64,000 bases of DNA, taken from Rs1 sp036960485. Lineage in GTDB: Bacteria; Pseudomonadota; Gammaproteobacteria; Pseudomonadales; Balneatricaceae. Below are positions 55,599 to 64,000 of this stretch, one piece after another. The notes beneath the pieces are model-generated. The model ran no database searches. It was given only the letters and a program-made list of their open reading frames with translations, and had not been told where the DNA came from. The number at the start of each line of letters is the position of its first letter. Positions within the stretch are counted from its first letter, which is position 1. Location of the stretch: the NCBI GenBank assembly GCA_036960485.1, contig JBALXS010000002.1:58517-122516 (forward strand), read 5' to 3'. The position numbers and the translations under genes are program-made.

Positions 55599-56438
55599 TT
55601 AAGCGAGCTCTTTGGCTAACTGTTCAGATCTTGCTACGTTTGCCTGCATTCCGTTTTTAATGATTTGTGCAAAGCCAGCTTTTTCGAAGCTCAGTACAGC
55701 CTGCTCAGTAGTTCCTTTAGGTGACATTACCTGCTGTTTAAGCTGTGCAGGGCTTAAGTCACTTTGCTGGGCAATGGCAGCAGCGCCGCTCGCGGTTTGT
55801 AGAGCTAATTGCTCGGCTACTTTTCTTGGAAGCCCTTGTGAGACTGCAGCATCGATCATTGATTCCATCAACATAAAGAAATAAGCCGGGCCAGACCCAG
55901 ATAGCGCTGTTACGGCATCTAGCTGCGCTTCGTTTTCAACCCAAAGCGCTATACCGGTAGTAGCAATTACTTGTTGAGTAACTTCTTTTTGGCTATCGCT
56001 CACTTTTGCATTAGCACATAAAGCACTGGCGCCAACCTTGACTAAAGCAGGCGTGTTTGGCATACAGCGAATCACCGCTAAATCGCCTCCTAACCACTGC
56101 TCAATGCTTTTTGAGGTAACACCTGCAGCGACAGATACAAACAATGGTTGGCGCTGTTGAGCAGCATTTGCCAGTGGACTTATCACTGATTGCATTAATT
56201 GCGGTTTTACTCCAAGTACCACAATATCTGACTCGATTACGGCTTGTGCGTTATCGACGGTTGTCTTGATGCCCTTTGCCGCCAAATCTTCTAGTTTCTT
56301 AATATCGCGCCCGGTGGCAAATATATGCACCGCTGGGTAACCATTTTTGAGCATGCCACCAATAATGGCTCTAGACATATTACCTGCACCGATAAAAGCA
56401 ATATTAGGCTGAGATGTAGCTGATTGAGTGGATTGCAT
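55599..56438 (-). CDS. proC: Pyrroline-5-carboxylate reductase
   Basis: Catalyses the NAD(P)H-dependent last step of proline synthesis. The 279-residue protein has an N-terminal Rossmann motif IAFIGAGNMSRAIIGG, a RCMPNTPALV segment near residue 122, the signature ALSGSGPAYFF near 172 and SPKGTTEQAVLSF near the end. It starts at ATG (56438), with the yggS gene upstream after 224 bases. Confidence 0.95.
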   Translation of the reverse strand: MQSTQSATSQPNIAFIGAGNMSRAIIGGMLKNGYPAVHIFATGRDIKKLEDLAAKGIKTTVDNAQAVIESDIVVLGVKPQLMQSVISPLANAAQQRQPLFVSVAAGVTSKSIEQWLGGDLAVIRCMPNTPALVKVGASALCANAKVSDSQKEVTQQVIATTGIALWVENEAQLDAVTALSGSGPAYFFMLMESMIDAAVSQGLPRKVAEQLALQTASGAAAIAQQSDLSPAQLKQQVMSPKGTTEQAVLSFEKAGFAQIIKNGMQANVARSEQLAKELA

Positions 56439-56662
56439 AAGTAGCTCTTAAATAAGTGAATGAATTTAGCTGTTTAAAGTAACTGTCGACTAGGAGTCTG
56501 ACCGAGAATAGTGATTGTAGCGAGAGTTAGGCTATTTGAGTCAAATTTAGGGCTCGTTTGAGGCGAATAGTTGTTCTAATTAACGAAAATTAGCGATAAA
56601 TTTGGCAAAATAGATTAGATCGCAGTAAATCAGTCTGTTCTCGGTCAGCCTCCTAGGTTGCA

Positions 56663-57361
56663 CTAAACTTTATTGGAATAGTCTCTCGCACCAAATAATG
56701 CAGTACCTACTCTTATAATCGTCGCTCCACATTTAATAGCTGGGCCTATATCAGCAGACATACCCATTGATAAGGTATCTAAAGATGGATGCTGTTGCTG
56801 GCATTGCTTTAATAGATCAGCAAGAGCGCTAAAAGCTTGTTGCTGCTCAACCACATCAGTGGTGGCTTTAGGTATGGCCATTAAGCCACGTACTTTTAAT
56901 TGGGGTAGTAATGCTATTTGATCGATGAGCTGTAACGTTTCATCGATTAAGCAACCTGCTTTATTGCTTTCGTTAGAAATATTAACTTGGATGCAAATAT
57001 TTAGCGGAGCTAAAGAGCCGGGGCGCTGCTCAGCTAAACGCTTGGCAATTTTCAAGCGATCAACGCTGTGCACCCAGCTGAAATTTTCTGCAATAGCGCG
57101 GGTTTTATTTGACTGAATAGGGCCGATAAAATGCCATATAAGGGGCAAGTCTTGTAGCTGTTGCTGTTTATCCAAAGCCTCTTGCAGATAGTTTTCGCCA
57201 AAGTGCAGTTGGCCCAGAAGATGCAGCTGCCTTAGCTGATCGGCAGGGCGGGTTTTACTCACGGCAAGTAATTGCACCGATTGTGTTGAGCGCTGGGCAT
57301 TTTGGCACAAATCGTTAATGTTATTGCTTACTTGGGTAAAATTGCTGGCTATATCGGTCAT
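56663..57361 (-). CDS. yggS: PLP-homeostasis protein YggS/PROSC
   Basis: A 232-residue PLP-binding protein with no known enzymatic reaction that buffers free pyridoxal phosphate. The PLP lysine is in LLAVSKTRPA near residue 36. HFGENYLQEA, WHFIGPIQSNKTR and the C-terminal SMGMSADIGPAIKCGATIIRVG (read in parts) are diagnostic. It is divergent from pilT, the usual arrangement in gammaproteobacteria. Confidence 0.95.
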   Translation of the reverse strand: MTDIASNFTQVSNNINDLCQNAQRSTQSVQLLAVSKTRPADQLRQLHLLGQLHFGENYLQEALDKQQQLQDLPLIWHFIGPIQSNKTRAIAENFSWVHSVDRLKIAKRLAEQRPGSLAPLNICIQVNISNESNKAGCLIDETLQLIDQIALLPQLKVRGLMAIPKATTDVVEQQQAFSALADLLKQCQQQHPSLDTLSMGMSADIGPAIKCGATIIRVGTALFGARDYSNKV

Positions 57362-57556
57362 ATGATTTTTATAAGTTAACTGTTGTTTTAAGTAAGTAGC
57401 GGTATAACTAAGTAATTTTTAACATTAGTAAGCATAAATATTACTAAAACGGGCTAAATCCTATTGGATTAATAGGCCGAATTTAACTATTGTTAAGCAT
57501 CATCTATTCAAAGCCGTTGCTTCGGTGCAAAAAATATCACAAAAGAGATTATAAAT

Positions 57557-58591
57557 ATGGATATTACAGAGTTACTATCATTTTCTGTGCAGCAAAAAGC
57601 ATCAGATTTGCATATTACCGCGGGATTGCCACCAATGATACGAGTGGATGGCGAAATCCGCAGAATTAAGATGGACGCACTACAAGACAAAGAAGTGAAA
57701 ACGCTCATCTATGACATTATGAGCGACAGGGTGCGCAAAGATTATGAGGAGAATTGGGAGGCCGATTTTTCTTTTGAAGTGCCAGGATTAGCGCGTTTTC
57801 GTGTTAACGCTTTTAACCAAAATAGAGGTGCTGCTGCAGTATTTAGAACCATCCCCAGCAATGTATTGAGTATGGCTGAGTTAGGTATGGGTAGCATATT
57901 TGAAACATTAGCCAATAAGCCTCGCGGATTAGTGTTAGTTACAGGGCCTACTGGTTCTGGTAAAAGTACCACTTTAGCAGCAATGATTAATTATATAAAT
58001 GAAACGCGTGCTGATCATATCTTGACATTAGAAGACCCTATTGAGTTTGTTCACGAAAGTAAAAAAAGCTTAATTAACCAGCGTGAAGTTTCGCGTGATA
58101 CTCGTAGTTTTAGCGCGGCATTACGCTCGGCACTCAGAGAAGATCCCGATGTGATTCTAGTCGGCGAAATGCGTGATTTAGAAACCATTCGCCTCGCGAT
58201 ATCAGCTGCTGAAACTGGTCATTTAGTCTTTGGTACATTACATACAACCTCGGCATCAAAAACGATGGATAGAATCATCGATGTGTTTCCAGGTGGCGAA
58301 AAAGATATGGTTAGAGCGATGCTCTCGGAATCTTTAGAAGCAATAGTTTCGCAAAACTTACTGAAGAAAATAGGTGGTGGGCGTGTTGCTGTACATGAAA
58401 TTTTAGTAGGGACACCCGCTATTCGCAACTTGATCCGTGAATCTAAAGTGGCGCAAATATTCTCTGCAATTCAAACAGGATCTGCACTGGGTATGACAAC
58501 CATGGATCAATCATTAGCTAAATTAGTTCGTGAAGGGACAATTACGCGTGAAACCGCGCGTGAGAAAGCCAAGGTCCCTAGTGCTTTTTAA
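57557..58591 (+). CDS. pilT: Type IV pilus retraction ATPase PilT
   Basis: A 344-residue hexameric motor that retracts type IV pili for twitching. The N-terminal domain is followed by Walker A GPTGSGKSTT near residue 130, the Asp box and Walker B VILVGEMRD near 198, the His box and the C-terminal motif AIRNLIRE, which is essential for retraction. It is divergent from yggS and upstream of pilU. Confidence 0.96.
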   Translation: MDITELLSFSVQQKASDLHITAGLPPMIRVDGEIRRIKMDALQDKEVKTLIYDIMSDRVRKDYEENWEADFSFEVPGLARFRVNAFNQNRGAAAVFRTIPSNVLSMAELGMGSIFETLANKPRGLVLVTGPTGSGKSTTLAAMINYINETRADHILTLEDPIEFVHESKKSLINQREVSRDTRSFSAALRSALREDPDVILVGEMRDLETIRLAISAAETGHLVFGTLHTTSASKTMDRIIDVFPGGEKDMVRAMLSESLEAIVSQNLLKKIGGGRVAVHEILVGTPAIRNLIRESKVAQIFSAIQTGSALGMTTMDQSLAKLVREGTITRETAREKAKVPSAF

Positions 58592-58642
58592 AGCATAGAT
58601 GGGACAGTGAATTATATCTATAATAAATGATTTAATAGCAAT

Positions 58643-58682
58643 TGCAGACAGCTAAAGGGTAATATTTACCATGTTGTCTGCA
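58643..58682 (+). other. Structured element in the pilT-pilU gap
   Basis: Eight-base arms TGCAGACA (58643-58650) and TGTCTGCA (58675-58682) enclose an inner GGTAA/TTACC helix, suggesting a two-step RNA hairpin within the 299-base gap. It may terminate or attenuate pilT transcripts before pilU. There is no clear T tract. Confidence 0.4.
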
Positions 58683-58890
58683 TTTGATGTGAGCTATATT
58701 TTTACTGCCTCTTGCTATTAACTTTTTTATATTCAATTAATGTATAAGCCATAAAAAGCATAGTATTATATTGGGTTAACAAGGATGGAGTACTGTAGGA
58801 TATTATTGCTGCTAGCCAATACTGGATGTATATGTAAATGCAGTGCACTTCAAAAACAGATTTTGTAAAATTAATGAAAAAGGTAAATTT

Positions 58891-60000
58891 GTGACTCTTG
58901 CTCAGCTATTGGCAGAAATTATAGAAAAAAAAGCTTCTGATTTGTTTTTAGTCGTTGGAGCAAAAGCAAATATCAGGGTAAGTGGCAAACTACTGCCCAT
59001 ATCTGAAGAGCCATTATCCGTTGAAGAAGTTAGCTCTTTAGTTTTCAGTTCTATGAATGCTCGCCAAAAATTAGAATTTGAAAACACTCAAGAATGTAAT
59101 TTTGCAGTAGGGATCGAACAGGGTAGGTTTCGGGTAAGTGCTTATTTTCAACGCGGCACTCCGGCAATGGTGGTTAGACGCATCCACACACAAATACCGA
59201 CCATGGAAAGTTTGCAGCTACCCAATATATTGAAAGAGTTGGCGCTATCTAAACGCGGGTTAATTTTATTTGTTGGCGCAACAGGTACTGGAAAAACAAC
59301 TTCTTTAGCTTCTTTAATTGATTATCGCAATGCTAATAGCGCCGGTCATATTATTACCATTGAAGACCCTATTGAATACTTACACGAGCATAAAAAAAGC
59401 ATCATTACGCAGCGCGAAATAAGCATAGACACTGAATCGTTTGAGAATGCACTGCAAAATAGCTTAAGACAATCTCCCGATGTCATTCTAATGGGCGAAA
59501 TACGTAATTTAGATGTCATGCGTTTCGGCTTAACTTTTGCTGAGACTGGGCAGCTGTGTCTCGCCACGTTACATGCTAATAATGCAGACCAAGCTTTAAA
59601 CCGAATTATCAATATGTTCCCGGTTGAGTACCACGTGAAGTTGCGCCTAGAGTTGTCAGTTAATCTCAAGGCAATCGTCGCGCAGCAGTTAGTTCCCGCT
59701 AAAAATGGTAATGAGCGCAGAGTCGCCACTGAAATTTTAACTAATACGCCTTTAGTGAGCGAATTGATTAGTAAAGGGCGATTCAGCGAAATCAAAGATG
59801 TGATGAAAAAGTCTAACAATTTAGGTATGCAAACCTTTGATCAATCTTTATACAAGCTCTATTTGCATGGTGAAATTAGCTACGAGTCAGCACTATCACA
59901 TGCTGATTCTGCAAATGATTTACGCTTGATGATTAAGCTCAGTGCCGATACGCAACTCGACACCGCCGTTACTGATTACCAATTTTCTTTGCAAGATTAA
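58891..60000 (+). CDS. pilU: Type IV pilus accessory ATPase PilU
   Basis: A PilT paralogue of about 369 residues that supports retraction. It has the N-terminal SDLFLVVGA segment, a Walker A GATGTGKTTS near residue 133, Walker B VILMGEIRN and the C-terminal motif region NTPLVSELISKG in place of AIRNLIRE. I choose the GTG at 58891 (AAGG eight bases upstream), because an in-frame extension from 58843 has no ribosome site. A six-codon frame MKKVNL ends in TGA overlapping this GTG. Confidence 0.93.
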   Translation: MTLAQLLAEIIEKKASDLFLVVGAKANIRVSGKLLPISEEPLSVEEVSSLVFSSMNARQKLEFENTQECNFAVGIEQGRFRVSAYFQRGTPAMVVRRIHTQIPTMESLQLPNILKELALSKRGLILFVGATGTGKTTSLASLIDYRNANSAGHIITIEDPIEYLHEHKKSIITQREISIDTESFENALQNSLRQSPDVILMGEIRNLDVMRFGLTFAETGQLCLATLHANNADQALNRIINMFPVEYHVKLRLELSVNLKAIVAQQLVPAKNGNERRVATEILTNTPLVSELISKGRFSEIKDVMKKSNNLGMQTFDQSLYKLYLHGEISYESALSHADSANDLRLMIKLSADTQLDTAVTDYQFSLQD

Positions 60001-60058
60001 GTGGCTGGCTGAATGACAGGGCGCCTTTAATCTTCCTCGTTTGTCGTCTGCTTTAGCT

Positions 60059-62209
60059 TTACTCTTCATCCTTCATAGAAAGTGCAATACGCTTGCGCGC
60101 TAAATCAACTTCTACGACACGCACTTGCACGATCTGACCTGTTTTCACCACAGTATGCGGATCTTTCACAAACTGATTCGCCAGTTGTGAAATGTGTACT
60201 AGGCCATCTTGATGTACTCCAATATCAACAAAAGCGCCAAAATTGGTAACATTAGTCACAACGCCTTCAAGTTGCATTGCAACTTCTAAATCATTAACCG
60301 TATTAACGCGCTCATCGAACTGGCTGGTTTTAAATTCAGGTCGTGGATCTCTAGCGGGTTTTGCCAGCTCTTCAATAGTGTCATTTATCGTGTATGAGCC
60401 AAAATTTTGATAATTGAAAGCGCCGGTTTTTAATTGCTCAGTTAATGTAGGATTACCAATTAATTGTTCAGTGGTTACTTTTAAATTGCCGGCCATTTGT
60501 GCAACTAAGGAATAGCTCTCAGGATGCACAGCGCTGTTGTCTAAAGGCTGTTTTGGATTATTTAAGCGTAAAAAACCTGCACATTGCTGATAAGATTTCG
60601 CCCCTAAGCCCGCCACTTTTAACAGAGATTTACGATCACTAAACTGGCCATTGTTATCGCGCATAGCAACAATATTTTCAGCGATAGTACGATTAATGCC
60701 TGCCACCTGCGAGAGCAATTGCACCGAAGCACTGTTTAGGTTAACGCCTACCTTGTTAACGCAGTCTTCTACCACTGCCGTCAGTTTCATTTGCAATGCT
60801 TTTTGATTTACATCGTGCTGATACTGCCCGACTCCAATTGCTTTGGGCTCAATTTTAACTAGCTCAGCGAGTGGATCCTGCAAGCGCCTTGCAATCGAAA
60901 TAGCGCCGCGGATGCTAACATCGATGGTAGGGAATTCTTTACTGGCAAGTTCAGAGGCTGAATAAACAGAAGCGCCTGCTTCACTGACCATAACCGGAAT
61001 AAAGTCTTGCTCACATTGAGTTAACAGCTCTCTTGCAAGTTGTTCCGTTTCTCTAGATGCCGTGCCGTTACCAATACTGACCAGTTCAACAGCGTGTTTC
61101 TCTATTAATACGCGCAAGCTCGCAAGCGCTGTATCCCATTGTTTTTGTGGAGCATGAGGATAAATAACACTATAGGCGAGTAGCTCTCCAGTATTGCCTA
61201 CCACAGCAACTTTCACACCGCTACGTAATCCTGGATCCAGCCCCATAGTTACTTTTTGACCAGCGGGAGCGGCCATTAAAATATCATTTAAGTTAGTCGC
61301 AAAAACTTCAATAGATGCAAGTTCAGCACTTTCGCGTAACGTTTTGCTTAAATCACTTTCTAGCTGTGGCTGTAATTTAGATTGCCAAGCGTTAATCGCT
61401 AATTGACGCAACCAGTAGTCTTGACTGCGGCGCGTGTTATTTAGCTTTAAATGCTGCTCAATCAATTTGCTAGGGTAGTGAGAGCTGTGTTCAGGCGCAC
61501 TAATTTGTAACTTTAAAACACCTTCTTTAATGCCGCGAAAAATAGCTAAGGCGCGATGTGCTGGGATTCTCTTTAAGGCTTGAGAAAAAGCAAAGTAATC
61601 ACGAAACTTACTGTGTTCATCGTTTTTGCCACGTTTCACTTTAACGTCTAATGAGGCGTTGTCAGCTAACCAATTACGTAGCTGCTTTAATAGTTGAGCA
61701 TTTTCAGCGAGCGTTTCAACGAGAATGTGCTCTGCACCAGATAGCGCTTGGTCAACATCCTCAACACCTAGCTTAGGATTTATAAATTGCTTGGCGATAT
61801 ATTCAGGATTAACACTTTGTTCGCCATTGATCTGTTCTGCTAAAGTTTGTAACCCAGCCTGTTTAGCAATACTGGCTTTTGAATTACGCTTCACTTTAAA
61901 CGGCAAGTATAAATCTTCAAGCTCCGTTTTACTGTTACAGTTTTCAATGGCTTGTTTTAAGGGATCGCTCAACAATCCTTGCTGCTCAATGTTGAGTAAA
62001 ATACTTTGGCGGCGCTTGTGTAATAAACGTAGATAATCAAGGCGCTCTGCTAACTTACGCAACTGAATATCATCTAAGGCAGCCGTTGCTTCTTTACGAT
62101 AACGGGCGATAAAGGCCACCGTATCGCCTTGATCAAGTAGATCTATAGCCGCGCTAACTTGTTGCGGTTTTACGTTGAGTTCAGTGGCGATTTGTTGAGC
62201 AATTAACAT
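60059..62209 (-). CDS. tex: RNA-binding transcription accessory protein Tex
   Basis: A 716-residue protein with an N-terminal helical Tex domain, a YqgF-like domain (about residues 325-450) with GLDPGLRSGVKVAVV, a helix-hairpin-helix region (about 490-560) with NLNSASVQLLSQVAGI, and a C-terminal S1 RNA-binding domain (about 645-716) with GVVTNVTNFGAFVDIG. Tex affects transcription and stress tolerance in several bacteria; its mechanism is unclear. It is convergent with pilU. Confidence 0.95.
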   Translation of the reverse strand: MLIAQQIATELNVKPQQVSAAIDLLDQGDTVAFIARYRKEATAALDDIQLRKLAERLDYLRLLHKRRQSILLNIEQQGLLSDPLKQAIENCNSKTELEDLYLPFKVKRNSKASIAKQAGLQTLAEQINGEQSVNPEYIAKQFINPKLGVEDVDQALSGAEHILVETLAENAQLLKQLRNWLADNASLDVKVKRGKNDEHSKFRDYFAFSQALKRIPAHRALAIFRGIKEGVLKLQISAPEHSSHYPSKLIEQHLKLNNTRRSQDYWLRQLAINAWQSKLQPQLESDLSKTLRESAELASIEVFATNLNDILMAAPAGQKVTMGLDPGLRSGVKVAVVGNTGELLAYSVIYPHAPQKQWDTALASLRVLIEKHAVELVSIGNGTASRETEQLARELLTQCEQDFIPVMVSEAGASVYSASELASKEFPTIDVSIRGAISIARRLQDPLAELVKIEPKAIGVGQYQHDVNQKALQMKLTAVVEDCVNKVGVNLNSASVQLLSQVAGINRTIAENIVAMRDNNGQFSDRKSLLKVAGLGAKSYQQCAGFLRLNNPKQPLDNSAVHPESYSLVAQMAGNLKVTTEQLIGNPTLTEQLKTGAFNYQNFGSYTINDTIEELAKPARDPRPEFKTSQFDERVNTVNDLEVAMQLEGVVTNVTNFGAFVDIGVHQDGLVHISQLANQFVKDPHTVVKTGQIVQVRVVEVDLARKRIALSMKDEE

Positions 62210-62396
62210 AAATTAAAACCGAAATAAAAGAACATAGTATAAACATCTCAAGCGGTGATAGGTTACTTATTATTAACAGTGGCTATATGATCGATAACGC
62301 GATGCTCATTATACTATGGCTCAGGTTAAGGGGGTGTTATTACTCATAATTGCAGTAGAATAGAAATTAAAATTTTAAAAGTGGATATCTATTGTT

Positions 62397-64000
62397 GTGT
62401 TGAAACGCTCGCTGATTACTGTGTTACTCATCATTGGTTTAGTTTTAAGCTTAAGTACGGTTTCTGATTATTCACAACAAAGAGCAGTGAGTGAATTGCA
62501 GCAACGTACCCATGGTGATTTAAACCGCTATATTTTAACGATGCGCCAAAAGCTGGCGCGTTTTCGTGATATTCCACAGCTGTTATCTAATCATCCAGAT
62601 TTAGTGAGAGCACTGCGCACACAAGCGAACTCGAACGACTTCATCAGAGCTAATCTACATTTAGCACAAGTGAATGCCATATTAGGTACTCGCGATACTT
62701 ACTTAATGGATGCTCAAGGAGTCACAGTAGCGGCCAGTAGCTGGCAGAGCCCTAAATCTTTTATTGGGCGTAATTTCAATTTCAGGCCTTACTTCAAAAA
62801 AGCTATGGCAGGTGAACTAGGCCAGTATTTTGCTTTAGGGACCACGTCGAAAAAAAGAGGTTTTTATTACTCTTATCCAGTTGAGCATAGAAGCAAAATA
62901 CTGGGTGTTATCGTGGTAAAAATAGATCTCAATGAAATAGAGCAAGATTGGAACGAGCAAGCTATTGAGCTGATTGTCAGTGATGAAGATGGAGTTATCT
63001 TTATCTCTACGCGTGAAGAGTGGAAGTTTAGAACTCTTAAATCCTTGCAAAGTGCTGATTTAAATAGAATACAAGCCAGCAAGCGCTATGCAGGTCAGAG
63101 CTTGATCGCCTTAAATATTACTAAGCGGCTGCCCAGTGACGGTAATAGCCAAATTATTACCCTACAAGAACCAAGTATAGGAAAATCAGAACAACAGTAT
63201 CTAATTCAGCATGGCACGGTGGGTAACAGTGATTTGAATGTTTCTATCTTGGCAGATCTAGAAACTGCGCAGCGCCAAGTACTCGCTAATATGCTGTATG
63301 CAGGAACAGTGTATAGCGCATTAGTCCTATTGGTGATGGTGATTATCGCCAGACGTAGAATTGCTCGGCAGAAAACGGTGTTTGAGCATCGTGAATTACA
63401 AGCACTAGAAACTAGTGAAGCACGGGTAAAAGCAATTATCAATAATACTTGGGCTGGGTTAATTACATTAGATACAAATGGTTGCATTGAATCAATGAAT
63501 GTAACGGCGCAGAAAATGTTCGTCTATACGCAGCAGCAATTGCAAGGCAAAAGGTTCGTACCTCTGTTAGCGGAGATCGATGAAAAGTTATTTTTGCAGC
63601 AAATTGACCCACACACTCGCACTGGTGAAAGCGTATTATTAGAAGGATTATTTGCACGTAGTGATGGCAGCAGAGTACCGATTGAATTTGTAGTGGGTAA
63701 AATGCAGCAGCAACAAGAGTTACGTTTTTTAATTACCGTGCAAGATATTACCGAGCGCAAGGAATATGAAGCTCAGCTTGATCAATCTAAGCGCTTGTTA
63801 GAAAGCCGTGTTGAGCAAAGAACACAAGAGCTCACTAGCGCCAACGAGCGATTATTGCAAGAAATTAAGCAGCACAGTAATACCCAGAATGAGCTGATAC
63901 AAAGTGCAAAACTAGCGGTGATAGGGCAGATGTCAACAGGGATTAATCACGAATTGAATCAACCGCTAATGGCAATTAGGGGTTATGCCGATAACGCTAG
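62397..64000 (+). CDS. dctB: DctB-like sensor histidine kinase, N-terminal part (partial)
   Basis: The frame opens at the GTG at 62397 (or TTG three bases later) and runs past the window end. An N-terminal membrane helix is followed by a periplasmic sensor with FRPYFKKAMAGELGQYFALG and GTTSKKRGFYYSYPV, the pattern of the DctB dicarboxylate sensor. A second helix at about residues 297-317 is followed by a PAS domain (about 345-460), a coiled coil and the H box GINHELNQPLMAIRGYADNA. DctB with DctD controls C4-dicarboxylate transport in many proteobacteria; the partner lies beyond the window. Confidence 0.85.
   Translation, partial: MLKRSLITVLLIIGLVLSLSTVSDYSQQRAVSELQQRTHGDLNRYILTMRQKLARFRDIPQLLSNHPDLVRALRTQANSNDFIRANLHLAQVNAILGTRDTYLMDAQGVTVAASSWQSPKSFIGRNFNFRPYFKKAMAGELGQYFALGTTSKKRGFYYSYPVEHRSKILGVIVVKIDLNEIEQDWNEQAIELIVSDEDGVIFISTREEWKFRTLKSLQSADLNRIQASKRYAGQSLIALNITKRLPSDGNSQIITLQEPSIGKSEQQYLIQHGTVGNSDLNVSILADLETAQRQVLANMLYAGTVYSALVLLVMVIIARRRIARQKTVFEHRELQALETSEARVKAIINNTWAGLITLDTNGCIESMNVTAQKMFVYTQQQLQGKRFVPLLAEIDEKLFLQQIDPHTRTGESVLLEGLFARSDGSRVPIEFVVGKMQQQQELRFLITVQDITERKEYEAQLDQSKRLLESRVEQRTQELTSANERLLQEIKQHSNTQNELIQSAKLAVIGQMSTGINHELNQPLMAIRGYADNA

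Overview
The window looks like chromosomal DNA of a marine-type gammaproteobacterium with modest GC. Gene order recalls Pseudomonadales/Cellvibrionales-Oceanospirillales genomes: argA near pit and its DUF47 partner, glnE-ilvE-waaF-waaC, dapF-DUF484-xerC-HAD, and hemW-rdgB-DUF4426-yggT-proC-yggS opposite pilT-pilU. I see no rRNA, tRNA, CRISPR array, phage or insertion sequence. Most of it is housekeeping DNA, with a few unusual modules.

Layout. 1-4.8 kb: the end of a membrane sensor gene, tdk, an Lrp-type regulator divergent from a YjeH-like amino acid exporter, and two small genes of unknown role. 4.9-13.9 kb: a minus-strand purine operon holding a BMP-type nucleoside ABC transporter (ATPase, two permeases, binding protein), 8-oxoguanine deaminase, xanthine-guanine phosphoribosyltransferase, a 2-oxoglutarate/Fe(II) oxygenase and an adenine-type deaminase. 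14.9-17.0 kb: a PhoP/PhoQ-like pair. 17.8-18.7 kb: a protein joining four MshEN-type repeats to a CheX-like domain. 18.7-26 kb: argA, phosphate transporter and partner, CYTH phosphatase, glnE. 26-39.7 kb: ilvE and a lipopolysaccharide inner-core and lipid A locus (waaF, waaC, ligase, acyltransferase, msbA, hldE, gmhB, gmhA, waaA), interrupted by an aldo/keto reductase and FAD oxidoreductase pair. 39.7-44.5 kb: lptM, lysA, dapF, DUF484, a XerC homologue that lacks the catalytic residues, and a HAD phosphatase ending in an octamer repeat. 44.6-52.4 kb: a cupredoxin / GGDEF-EAL / beta-barrel cluster and a four-CBS-PAS-GGDEF-EAL protein. 52.6-57.4 kb: hemW to yggS. 57.6-60 kb: pilT and pilU. 60-64 kb: tex and the first part of a DctB-like kinase that runs off the window.

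Themes. The lipopolysaccharide genes together make ADP-heptose, attach heptose and Kdo, acylate lipid A and flip it. The purine operon imports nucleosides or bases, deaminates adenine and oxidised guanine, and salvages xanthine and guanine. Cyclic-di-GMP recurs: two GGDEF-EAL proteins, a putative c-di-GMP-binding CheX fusion and the twitching ATPases.

The observations I rate most worth checking are the MshEN-CheX fusion, the degenerate XerC in its usual operon, and the cupredoxin / GGDEF-EAL / barrel cluster. All family assignments were made by reading the sequence without database searches.
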